From contig NC_087063.1 of the NCBI RefSeq assembly GCF_963678635.1, positions 72,253,617 through 72,317,616 on the forward strand: 64,000 nt of DNA. Reading direction: 5' to 3'. Source of the DNA: Symsagittifera roscoffensis (lineage: Eukaryota; Xenacoelomorpha; Acoela; Convolutidae). Under the pieces are notes generated by a model. The model was not told the origin of the DNA. It saw nothing but the letters and a program-made list of their open reading frames with translations, and searched no databases. Each line of letters opens with the position of its first letter. Position 1 is the first letter of the stretch. Below, piece by piece: positions 55,097 through 64,000 of the stretch. A program made the translations under genes and the position numbers.

Positions 55097-55291
55097 TGGT
55101 TAAAATCAAAATCATTAACCTATATTTACCAGCGTTATTTTTATGTCAATTTAAAATTTAAAAGTAATAAGTCAATATTATTTCACTCCGTTCTCGAATA
55201 TTCAATTACATTTTCGTTTAGAGTCTTTTGATTGTAAGCAACTATGTCTTGATGTCTTGCAATTGACCAATCACAGACGAGTAATTCAACA
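55097..55291 (-). repeat. 5' LTR of copia element
   Basis: Pairs with 50814-50995. In element orientation it begins TGTTGAA and ends TTTTAACCA; the two LTRs differ considerably, so the insertion is old. Confidence 0.7.
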
Positions 55292-55299
55292 GATTCATC

Positions 55300-55680
55300 T
55301 AATAGTATAACAAGTTGATATAACCACAGTCGTTTAGGTGGTTCTCTTTTCCTGCTCGCTTTTTCTCGAGCCTCTATATCCAAAAAGGGTTTGTTTAACC
55401 CTGTTTTTTTAACCGCTTTGCCCATATCCCACTAGTTAATCGAAATTTAACAAACTTTGTTCTAGCTCTGGAACAGTGTATGTGGGTTGAAAGAAAGGTC
55501 CAGGTGATGTCCCCCTGCGCTTCTACAGCTCCAACCAAATCCTCTTTACCATTGGCAGTGAGACTGACCACATTACTTTTGTGTTCGCTCCAAACCGGTG
55601 TGGCCCCACTTTCCCTATAGAAATATCCTCACTAAAACGTTTACTTCCGAAAGGACTAGTTGTTATTTAGAGCTTACTGT
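55300..55680 (-). pseudogene. Unknown protein gene, left-half copy
   Basis: Frames on the minus strand read LVLSEVNVLVRIFL and, shifted, PVWSEHKSNVVSLTANGKED and LVGAVEAQGD. The right-half copy at 57617-58008 reads LVLSDINVCVMIILKKEK and TLVWAKYDVDLVSITANGRE. Many differences are conservative, which argues that this was a protein gene. No family is recognised. Confidence 0.45.
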
Positions 55681-55989
55681 CAAATGCGCTTAGCAAAAAT
55701 TCGTTCATTATTACGGTTTGTAAGCTAAGGTTTAAAGAACTCGCGCGTTTTCTGACTAGACCATTAAACAGTAATTCAAATATAAATTGTATTTATTATA
55801 AGTTAACTCCCGTTTTGTATTCGTGGAGCCACCTTAGCATTTTTTGTCGAAAACTTAAAAAAAACAGCCGATTCAATTCAATTTCTGAACAGTATTTTTT
55901 TTGTTTTCCACATTAACACGTTTTCTTCCCCTCCCACACCCACCCTACTCTATCTCATGACACATCTTCTTACTTTTTTCTGAATTGGC

Positions 55990-56300
55990 AATTAAAAGCT
56001 AAAAACAAACTTACCGGAAAGTTTTTGCTGTACACTTTGGGTTTCAGTCCCCTGAACTCCTGTACGATCTCGCCAGCAAATTCATCCTTAAAATTTTGAA
56101 TAACCCGTAATTCTCGTTGTTTTAGAGGGGTCGGGAGGCTGATTGATTTACAAAATCAATTTGCTTCTGCAATTCAAGGTTTTTCTTGACTTCGTTGGTG
56201 AGATCGTTGCAGCGGACTTCATACAGGAATGAATCAGTCAATAAATATAAACTAGTTTTGTCAGCGTTTTCTTGATTATGTTGGAATGGAAACGGATCAT
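55990..56300 (-). pseudogene. PolB_2-type DNA polymerase C-terminal fragment, left half
   Basis: Minus-strand frames read TSLYLLTDSFLYEVRCNDLT, the motif C region with its first Asp replaced, then EFAGEIVQEFRGLKPKVYSK, typical of protein-primed polymerases of the DNA_pol_B_2 type found in virus-like mobile elements. It is not closely similar to the Polinton 2 polymerase. A GTAAGT follows the last block. Confidence 0.65.
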
Positions 56301-56416
56301 GTAAAGTTTTGCTTGGCCGATTATTGCTGCACCGACAATTGTGGTTTTATCTCACTGCTTTTGAGGTTACATAGTTCAATTCTTGATCAATATTTTTTCA
56401 CTGCTTAGTTTTTTGG

Positions 56417-57496
56417 TTGATAACCTTTGCAATTCCCGCTTTAGCATTTCAGACAATATCCACAATTATTCGGTTTCTTTATTACTTTTTGTTCATGATA
56501 GACAACATCTATTTTTATGACTGGATCAAGGAGAAACCTCCTCTTCCAATAAACTCGTGCAAGCTTAATGACCAAGTAACTATAGCCAAAAAACTAAATG
56601 AGGGCAGAGAATTCGAAATCGGATTTTTTTGGGCCTTGATCTAACATACATCGATCATATGCACTGTGCCCATTCGGATTACCCTCTTGCCCCAACAGGA
56701 ACACAAAAAAAGTTGTATCCAAAAAGTGGCTCAGTGAGATCAATTGCGTATGTTAAAAAAATGAATCTTTCGAGTAAAGTGGACTCCACGCTAAAGCTTA
56801 TACGGAATTTCTTGCCAACAAAAAACTATAAAATACAATACCTAACACCTTGAAAACTGAAAAAGAAAAAAAATGCTACATTTTAGACTTAAAAAAAAGT
56901 TTTTTGAGACATATGTTCAATTGTACTATTTGATGAGGTTTTTTGAAATGCTGAAGAACTACAGAGTCTAACAACAAAAAAAAAGGTTTAGCGGTGTAAA
57001 AAATTTGACCAAGACTTAGTACTTTCAACCTGAAAAGTTTTGAAATTTAAATGAGATAAACTCACATTTGTCGGAGCGAGAAGCCATTCTGGGTTTAGCA
57101 AATCTCAACATAATCGAGTTCCTTTACAAAAAATATCAAAAAAAATGTTGCATTTTTTTATTTTCGGACACTGATTCGTTTCTGAATGAAATCCGCAGCA
57201 TGAATCTCACCAACGAAAACAAAAGAAACCATGGACTGCGAAATTGTTTCGCTTTTTCAAATCAATCAGCCACACCCTCAGGTTCGAGAATGAGTTTGCT
57301 GGCTAGAACATACAGGAGTACCTGGGACAACAAAACTATGTCACAATGTCATGCAGGTGAGATTGGAGGGGAAGGAGAGGTGTTAATATGGAAGACGGAA
57401 AAAAACTGTCAAAAATTCGAAATAACTCGGTTGTATTTTTTAAGATTGCGAATAAAAAAGGGTTTGATATCTCAACAAATAGAAAACGGGAGTTAA
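56417..57496 (+). pseudogene. PolB_2-type DNA polymerase fragments, right half
   Basis: Pieces in order on the plus strand: YDWIKEKPPLPINS, then GFFWALILTYIDHMHCAHSD followed by YPLAP (56620-56690), a signature stretch of DNA_pol_B_2 polymerases, then KKCCIFLFSDTDSFLNEIRS with an intact DTDS motif C (57150-57200), and NLTNENKRNHGLR, which matches the left half. Sequence between 56853 and 57068 does not encode the expected motif B, so part is missing. It is an inverted partner of 55990-56300. Confidence 0.65.
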
Positions 57497-57616
57497 ACTA
57501 ACAAAAAAAGTTTGACTTATTAATTGCTGATTCGGTCAGAAAACGAACGGATAAATTTTGTAGCCACAGTTAACAAACCGTAAAAACTAACGAAATTTCG
57601 CTTAGCGCATTTGACG

Positions 57617-58008
57617 ATGGGCATTATATACATCAAGACAGAGCAACTACTAGTCCTTTCGGACATAAACGTTTGCGTGATGATAATCCTCAAAAAGGAA
57701 AAAACGCGCACCCTAGTTTGGGCCAAATACGACGTTGACTTGGTCAGCATCACAGCCAACGGTAGGGAGGGTTTGGCTGCAGCTATAGAAATGCAGGAGG
57801 GACATCACGAGATCTTTTTATACTGCCAGATCTGGCGTTAAATCAACTGACATACACTCTTCAAGAGCTAGAACAGGATTTAGTGAATTTCAACCAACTA
57901 AGGGGCAAAACGATTCAGAAAAAGCTTACAATTGCCCCTATTTGGATAAAGAGGCTCAAGAAGAAAATAAACTGGAAGGAATACGGCCAACTAAACGGCG
58001 GTGCTTAA
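57617..58008 (+). pseudogene. Unknown protein gene, right-half copy
   Basis: ATG 57617 opens MGIIYIKTEQLLVLSDINVC, then VWAKYDVDLVSITANGREGL, to a TAA at about 57841. Coding continues one frame over as LTYTLQELEQDLVNFNQLRG, APIWIKRLKKKINWKEYGQL to a stop at 58008. The whole is about 130 codons with one frameshift. It follows the polymerase on the same strand. No family is recognised. Confidence 0.45.
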
Positions 58009-58285
58009 CTTGACAGGCTATAAAAGTAGACAGTACTGATTAAATCCTGATTATGAATGTTTAACTTTATATAACTTTTGCTTTAGCAAATGAAGCTCAT
58101 CAAAAATGCTCTTTCGACCGAAAAGTGAATTAATCAAATAAAACCGCGAGGAAGCTAAGCAAAACAACAAAAAAAAACAATTAAGATCAGAAACATTGAT
58201 AAAACTCCAAAGTTGAGGAAAAGGTTACAGAATAATCCCAACATAACGCGCGGTGAAATTTGAACTGTCAAAATTAAAGGAAAAC

Positions 58286-58450
58286 ATGCAGCAACCAAAA
58301 GTTAATTACATACCCTTTTCCAAATTGTGGCCGAAAACGACCAATTTGAACCTCCCTCCATCATTTTAACTGAAATCCCGAAAAAATAGGACATTTAACT
58401 CCGCTGGGGATTACAAAGGGGTCATTGTAACGGCACACCGAAAAGCAGGT
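58286..58450 (+). pseudogene. ORF fragment, right-half copy
   Basis: ATGCAGCAACCAAAA start and the later GVIVTAHRKA correspond to the minus-strand ORF at 50262-50492. A stop and a frame change separate the two parts. Confidence 0.35.
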
Positions 58451-58757
58451 TGTCATTTTCTTAGCCAATTTTAGTCGAATTAGTCTGACAACAAAAAATT
58501 TCTGATCAATTTTACTGAGCGATGAGACAACTTTTCAAAATCGTAGCTGAAAAGAGTGCACTTTAACTGAATTTTGAGGATGCACCTTAAATGCTGGGCC
58601 GTTCTTGAGGGGTATCTATAGCTCGGCGGAAAAAATAGCTAATCCCTAATTCATTCGATCCAGTCTGAATTGACACAGTCGGAACAATAATGGCAACCAA
58701 ATTTCTATATTTAGGATGGCGCCCACTTACTTTTTGCGCTTTTTTAGTCTGTTTTTT

Positions 58758-58957
58758 NNNNNNNNNNNNNNNNNNNNNNNNNNNNNNNNNNNNNNNNNNN
58801 NNNNNNNNNNNNNNNNNNNNNNNNNNNNNNNNNNNNNNNNNNNNNNNNNNNNNNNNNNNNNNNNNNNNNNNNNNNNNNNNNNNNNNNNNNNNNNNNNNNN
58901 NNNNNNNNNNNNNNNNNNNNNNNNNNNNNNNNNNNNNNNNNNNNNNNNNNNNNNNNN
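58758..58957. other. Assembly gap (200 Ns)
   Basis: Exactly 200 N characters, so its length is probably nominal. ORFs spanning it are meaningless. Confidence 0.99.
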
Positions 58958-59116
58958 AATGCAGAGGAAAAACCAAAATACCCCCTTCAAAATGACGAGA
59001 ACCAGTTAAAATATTTCAAAAATATGTGAAAAACTGCGAAATGGACAGATATCAAATGAAATTAAACGTAGACAAATTCTGTAAGCAAGTTTGACTCGGG
59101 TAGCAAAAAAATTGTC

Positions 59117-59182
<66 letters not shown>

Positions 59183-59791
59183 AGATGAGATAATATTTTT
59201 AGATCGTAGAAACACATATCAAAAACATCTACTCAAGCCAACCCCCAATCTTAAGATTTCCGAGCCTAGAAAAATAGATACTAAAACAAATTTAGCAAAA
59301 AAAAATTGAAAGGCTTGGGTTGACCTCCATAAACCGAAAATGCTTATCTTACAATTTCATTCATCAAATGTATTGAAAAATGTAAGTCATACAATTTCAT
59401 ACAAAAAACCGAAGTTGTCGAAAAAAAAACTTTCGAAAAAAATCTTATCATACAATTCTCATATATGGAAGTTGTATGACTAGCATTTTTGATGGCGATA
59501 CAAAAGTAATTTTGAAATTACCCCTTAATTTTTTTTTTTGATTTTTTTTTCAACCGCAAATCGAAAATTGTACTCGAACAAAATTTTTCCAAAACGTAGT
59601 CCTGGATACACAAATATTCGATTTTTTTCCTTTTTGCTTAAGAATTTTTTCTAAATCGAAAACGTTGAAAACTCCTATTTCTTTTTCATGGCATGTTTAT
59701 GTATGCTTTGATCAATGTCTGATAATTTAAAAACTCAAAATTCAAAAATAATCATCGTTGAAAAATTTTGCCACAAAATTTACACGTTTAC
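58958..59791. other. AT-rich region with TA microsatellite
   Basis: A (TA)n tract lies at 59116-59178, broken once by TTTA. Around 59340-59480 are several copies of CATACAATTTCAT and its complement that could fold back. No gene is seen. Confidence 0.6.
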
Positions 59792-59850
59792 GATCTGTTT
59801 AAAATAAAACTCGAAAAATTTGACAAAACTCAGCATAAAAAGCATAAATA

Positions 59851-60626
59851 AGCACTCAATTACCAGATTAAAGTTTAACAAAGAAATAGCGGCAAATGAT
59901 TGAACAGGCAAATAAATAAACGATATTTCCAATGTTTTCGTTTGTGCAAATTCCAAGACACTCATTTCAATTTCCTCCGCGCCTTGCGGGGACCGATCTT
60001 TTACCAGACCGACCTTTTGCCAGAAAAGTTATAAGTGGACCCTTTACCAGACTCGATAAACATTTTTGAGTGAAAGGTGTGATGACACCGTTTAGTCTGG
60101 TTAAGGACAAAGATTTCACGGTTTCTTAGCAAAGTTTTGTTTTGTTCTAACGGTTTTTTTTCATATCTACCACTGAACTTTTGACTGAACTTTTGCATTG
60201 TGGTCTGGGGGATAGTTCTTTTACCAAAACAAACTTTTTACCAGTCCGGCTTTTTAGCATACCACAATGCAATAAATACTTTAAGATAAGTTCAAATTAG
60301 TGGATGATTCAAAAAGATAGCGGTGAAAACAAACGAAACTTTGCTGAGAAACTGTGAAACCATTGTTTTTAACCAGACTAAACGGCGTTATCGCATCTGC
60401 TAACCAAGTTTGGTTATCGAGTCTGGTAAAATGTCCATGTTATAACTTTGCTGGTAAAAGGTCGGTCTGCTAAAAGGTCGGTCACCGCGCGGCGGAAGGT
60501 GAAATGAGTGTCTTGGAGTTTGCACATATGAAAAGATTGGTAATATCATTTCTTTATTTGCCTGTTCTCCCATTCTCCCCTATTTCTTTGTTAAATTTTA
60601 ATCTGGTAAAACTCAAATGAGTGCTA
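59851..60626. mobile_element. Fold-back (inverted-repeat) element
   Basis: Left arm 59851-60160 pairs with right arm about 60340-60626 around a centre near 60240: AGCACTCAATTACCAGATTAAAG matches the complement of CTTTAAT-type sequence ending GAGTGCT. The arms share GACCGACCTTTTGCCAG-like and CAAGACACTCATTTCA phrases. There is no ORF, so it is non-autonomous. Confidence 0.7.
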
Positions 60627-60645
60627 ATTTGCTCGAGCGTAATTA

Positions 60646-61824
60646 CCCGCACTGACAAAAATGGTTTCCGGTCGATTTAAATTGATTTTAAATCGATTTT
60701 AAATCAATCCAAATTGATTAACCATGTACATTTTACGAACTTAAATGGATTTTAAATCGATTTAAATCGATCTTTTTGAAAATTTTGAATCAATTTAAGT
60801 GTCTAAAAAACCGATTCAAATCGATTTCGATGGATTTTCTGACTCACTAAAATCCATCCGAATCTCACTTAAATCCATCAGAATCTCACTTAAACCCATT
60901 TTAAATCGATTTAAATCGATCTTTTTGAAAGTTTTAAATCAGTTTAAGTGTCTAAAAAATCGATTTAAATCGATTTCGATGGATTTTCCGACACACTTAA
61001 ATAGATTTTTTTTTGCTAAAAAGGCGAAAAAAACATACCCTTTGAAAAATTGTTGGAAATTTTTATTCTCGATTTTTAAATGTAAACACTCGTGCCAGAT
61101 GTTATAGAATTCAATAAAATTATCTACATAAATCAGTTTCAAGCACGAAAAAAAGGCAATGAAATTAAAGAAAACTGTTGTAAAACAGATTTTGCAAAAT
61201 CCTATGTAACAAACCAGAAAAAGGTCAGAATAAATTAAAATTTGATCTCGTTAATATGCAATTATATCATAAAAAAATATGATAATGAATCAGATTTTGT
61301 GCAAAACTTATAAAACGAATCAAGAAAAGGGTCAATATAAAAAATTTTGAACTCAAACTATGTAAGAAAATCAAAAAAAATCAAAGTATTTTGGTCTTTT
61401 TAATTGGTTTTTTTTATGCTACAATAAGCTATGGATGTAGAATGAAAAATGATAGGCAATGAAAAAATGCAATCAAATTTCGAAACTAATAAATCTCAAA
61501 AAAAAGAATCGATTTAAATCGATTCAAACCCGTTTTAATCCCTTTAAAATTAAAAAACAAAATCAGACTGGAAAAATGCATTTAAATTGATTTAAAATCG
61601 ATTCGGATCAATTTTTTTTAGCTGGGATTTAAGATCAATTTAAATCGATTTTAAATTGATCCAAATCAATCTTCAACTTTTTTGTTTTATCTTCATACAT
61701 TTTTCATACTAAAATTGATCTTAAATTAATCAACGTACTTTTTTCATACTAAAATCGATCTAAATTTAATCAACGTACTTTTTTCATACTAAAATCAATC
61801 CTGATCCATTTTTGTCAGTGCGGG
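60646..61824. mobile_element. MITE-like element with TA target duplication
   Basis: Perfect 19-bp terminal inverted repeats CCCGCACTGACAAAAATGG, flanked on both sides by TA (60644-60645 and 61825-61826), as for Tc1/mariner-type insertions. The interior is filled with palindromic AAATCGATTTAAATCGAT motifs near both ends and has no transposase. Confidence 0.75.
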
Positions 61825-62874
61825 TATGCTTTTCATGCTAAGTTTTGTCAAATTATGCGAGTCTTATTTTAAACAGATATTCAATTTCTGCTCAGACATG
61901 TTCATGCGTGAGCAGATTAAGTCATGCGTAATGCAGATCTGGTCATGGGTGCTAAGGATTGTAGCAGACCGGTTTTTTAGCAGACCACTCTTTTAGCAGA
62001 TTAAGAACAATTATAACACAGATAGCTAAATTCAAACGCGGGATTGGCAATTAGCGACCGCCTGCTCAGCTGCGCTTCAATTTAGACTGTTGTGTTTTTA
62101 AAGTTGATAGTTTTATTGACAATGGGTGAGATAACTGTCTTAATTGGGGAATCTTGGCAGATTTGGTCATGCAGAAATTAGAACTGCTCAGAACTGCGAT
62201 AATCACACCTCTGGGCAGTTATGTGACAACTGTGTTCTTTAGTGACAAAGCGCTAGACATTAGACATGCAATTAGAGTGACCAGGCCTGGAAACAAATTA
62301 AAACTTGTGTACGGGCGCTCTCTAAAATCAAAATCGCAAACGGCGCAAAAAACACATAAAATGATTTTCATTTTCAAAAAGAACGGTATTTTCAAATTTT
62401 TCTGAAAAAACTTATCGACCCGGTTTTCTCAAAAAGGGTTTTATGCAAAAAATCTCCGCTGTTTAATCAGATCTGACATCCTCAACTTTAACTTTATTCT
62501 GAATCGGGCAATCAAGTTTTTGCAGTTTCAAATTTTTGCACTTTTGAACTGTTTTTGCCTCAATGTCTATAAATCATAGCTCCTGATAAATTATAGTCTT
62601 TAACATTAGGAGTTAAATCAATATATATATTATAACAATAGGAGTTTCTCTGTCTCAGTGTTGATTGATTTTAGTATACATATTTTTTCTGTCTTCATCC
62701 TTTTCCTTTTCTACATAAATTGTATTCTGATTTATCTCCTTCTGTGCTTACCTCCCTCACTGAATACTTAATGCGCTCTCTAATTTTGATTCTTTGTTCT
62801 TCGCTGACCTTCCGCGTCTGATCACTCCTTCTGTGTCCCCTATGCTTGATTTTATCTTAAAATTTTTGTGGCGG
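61825..62874. other. Flank with outer inverted-repeat match, otherwise empty
   Basis: 61826-61880 is the inverted match of 59792-59850 (CTGTTTAAAATAA...TTTGACAAAACT), so the fold-back element and the MITE lie within a larger inverted repeat. Phrases such as TTTTAGCAGACC (61970-62005) echo 60440-60480. The short ORF at 62154-62405 has no recognisable feature. Confidence 0.5.
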
Positions 62875-64000
62875 GTCGAAAACTGTGTCTGTCGAGAACT
62901 GTGATTGTCGAAAACTGTGTCTGTCGAGAACTGTGATTGTCGAAAACTGTGTCTGTCGAGAACTGTGATTGTCGAAAACTGTGTCTGTCGAGAACTGTGA
63001 TTGTCGAAAACTGTGTCTGTCGAGAACTGTGATTGTCGAAAACTGTGTCTGTCGAGAACTGTGATTGTCGAAAACTGTGTCTGTCGAGAACTGTGATTGT
63101 CGAAAACTGTGTCTGTCGAGAACCGTGATTGTCGAAAACTGTGTCTGTCGAGAACTGTGATTGTCGAAAACTGTGTCTGTCGAGAACTGTGATTGTCGAA
63201 AACTGTGTCTGTCGAGAACTGTAATTGTCGAAAACTGTGTCTGTCGAGAACTGTGATTGTCGAAAACTGTGTCTGTCGAGAACTGTGATTGTCGAAAACT
63301 GTGTCTGTCGAGAACTGTGATTGTCAAAAATTGTGTCCGTCGAGAACTGTGATTGTCGAAAACTGTGTCTGTCGAGAACTGTGATTGTCGAAAACTGTGT
63401 CTGTCAAGAACTGTGATTGTCGAAAACTGTGTCTGTCGAGAACTGTGATTGTCGAAAACTGTGTCTGTCGAGAACTGTGATTGTCGAAAACTGTGTCTGT
63501 CGAGAACTGTGATTGTCGAAAACTGTGTCTGTCGAGAACTGTGATTGTCGAAAACTGTGTCTGTCGAGAACTCTGATTGTCGAAAAATGTGTCTGTCGAG
63601 AACTGTGATTGTCGAAAACTGTGTCTGTCGAGAACTGTGATTGTCGAAAACTGTGTCTGTCGAGAACTGTGATTGTCGAAAACTGTGTCTGTCGAGAACT
63701 GTGATTGTCGAAAATTGTGTCTGTCGAGAACTGTGATTGTCGAAAACTGTGTCTGTCGAGAACTGTGATTGTCGAAAACTGTGTCTGTCGAGAACTGTGA
63801 TTGTCGAAAACTGTGTCTGTCGAGAACTATGATTGTCGAAAACTGTGTCTGTCGAGAACTGTGATTGTCGTAAACTGTGTCTGTCGAGAACTGTGATTGT
63901 CGAAAACTGTGTCTGTCGGGAACTGTGATTGTCGGAAACTGTGTCTGGCGAGAACTGTGATTGTCGAAAACTGTGTCTGTCGAGAACTGTGATTGTCGAA
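62875..64000. repeat. 32-bp minisatellite, dimer of two 16-bp units
   Basis: About 35 copies alternating GTCGAAAACTGTGTCT and GTCGAGAACTGTGATT. The two 16-mers differ at four positions, so the array grew by copying a 32-bp dimer. Only scattered single-base variants occur, and the array runs off the window. The 156-codon minus-strand ORF inside it cycles every 96 bp and is a by-product. Confidence 0.97.

Larger units (their letters stand above)
50814..55291 (-). mobile_element. Ty1/copia LTR retrotransposon, decayed
   Basis: About 4.5 kb, minus strand: 5' LTR, Gag, CCHC knuckle, protease, integrase, reverse transcriptase, RNase H, polypurine tract, 3' LTR. The order integrase before reverse transcriptase defines copia. 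Frames are broken throughout. The 5-bp flanks (GCTAC left, GATTC right) do not match, so one edge is altered. It lies within the left half of the PolB-bearing element. Confidence 0.88.

Noticed and set aside
50809-55296. A 5-bp target duplication for the copia element
   Set aside because: GCTAC and GATTC do not match; an LTR edge is probably altered.
58587-59009. ORFs spanning the run of N
   Set aside because: Translation through a gap of nominal length is meaningless.
62857-63327. 156-codon ORF encoding a 32-residue repeat
   Set aside because: Purely a consequence of the 32-bp minisatellite read over three units (96 bp).
62875-64000. CRISPR array
   Set aside because: Units are contiguous with no unique spacers, and the window is eukaryotic.

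Overview
This window is repeat-rich eukaryotic DNA, most likely from an invertebrate animal. It is AT-rich and spaced like eukaryotic sequence. It holds a copia LTR retrotransposon, inverted-repeat elements, two large minisatellites and an assembly gap of 200 Ns. It is dominated by two Polinton/Maverick elements (virus-like self-synthesising DNA transposons). The species cannot be told from the sequence. TTTTCAG-type splice acceptors would suit a nematode but prove nothing. I found no complete host gene and no tRNA or rRNA.

Layout. 1-4843: a 2.4-kb tandem repeat, each unit a 24-bp minisatellite block plus an 0.87-kb spacer. 5144-5349: an isolated exon-like ORF. 5497-8882 and 43145-46680: a pair of 3.4-3.5 kb inverted-repeat arms carrying small conserved ORFs. 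Between the arms lies Polinton 1 (about 9027-18872 plus 42356-42896), interrupted by Polinton 2 (18879-42349). Polinton 2 is bounded exactly: AG...CT termini, about 265-bp terminal inverted repeats and a perfect 6-bp target duplication, TCTCTC. 46529-49337: a 1.4-kb tandem duplication derived from the outer arm. 50814-55291: a decayed copia element. 50250-58450: two head-to-head halves of another PolB-bearing element; the copia interrupts the left half. 58758-58957: Ns. 59792-61880: nested fold-back/MITE elements, one flanked by TA. 62875-64000: a 32-bp (2 x 16) minisatellite running off the end.

How the genes work together. In each Polinton a minus-strand block encodes virion-like functions: adenovirus-type cysteine protease, major capsid protein, basic pX-like core protein, second capsid-type protein, retroviral-type integrase and packaging ATPase. 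In Polinton 2 a plus-strand gene encodes the protein-primed family B DNA polymerase with N-terminal zinc fingers. The two blocks diverge from a region carrying a phased array of CCAAT boxes. Genes are packed with 3-4 nt gaps or overlaps. Polinton 2 also carries a small exonuclease-like gene with an N-terminal DIE motif, a small membrane protein, an acidic protein and a TATA-led exon, all candidates for undescribed cargo.

Both Polintons are dead. Each has an internal tandem duplication, later deletions, frameshifts and stops. Lesions shared by both duplicated copies predate the duplications. The best preserved reading frames are the Polinton 1 protease (10093-10491) and the Polinton 2 pX-like (22309-22674) and second capsid-type (22745-23485) genes.
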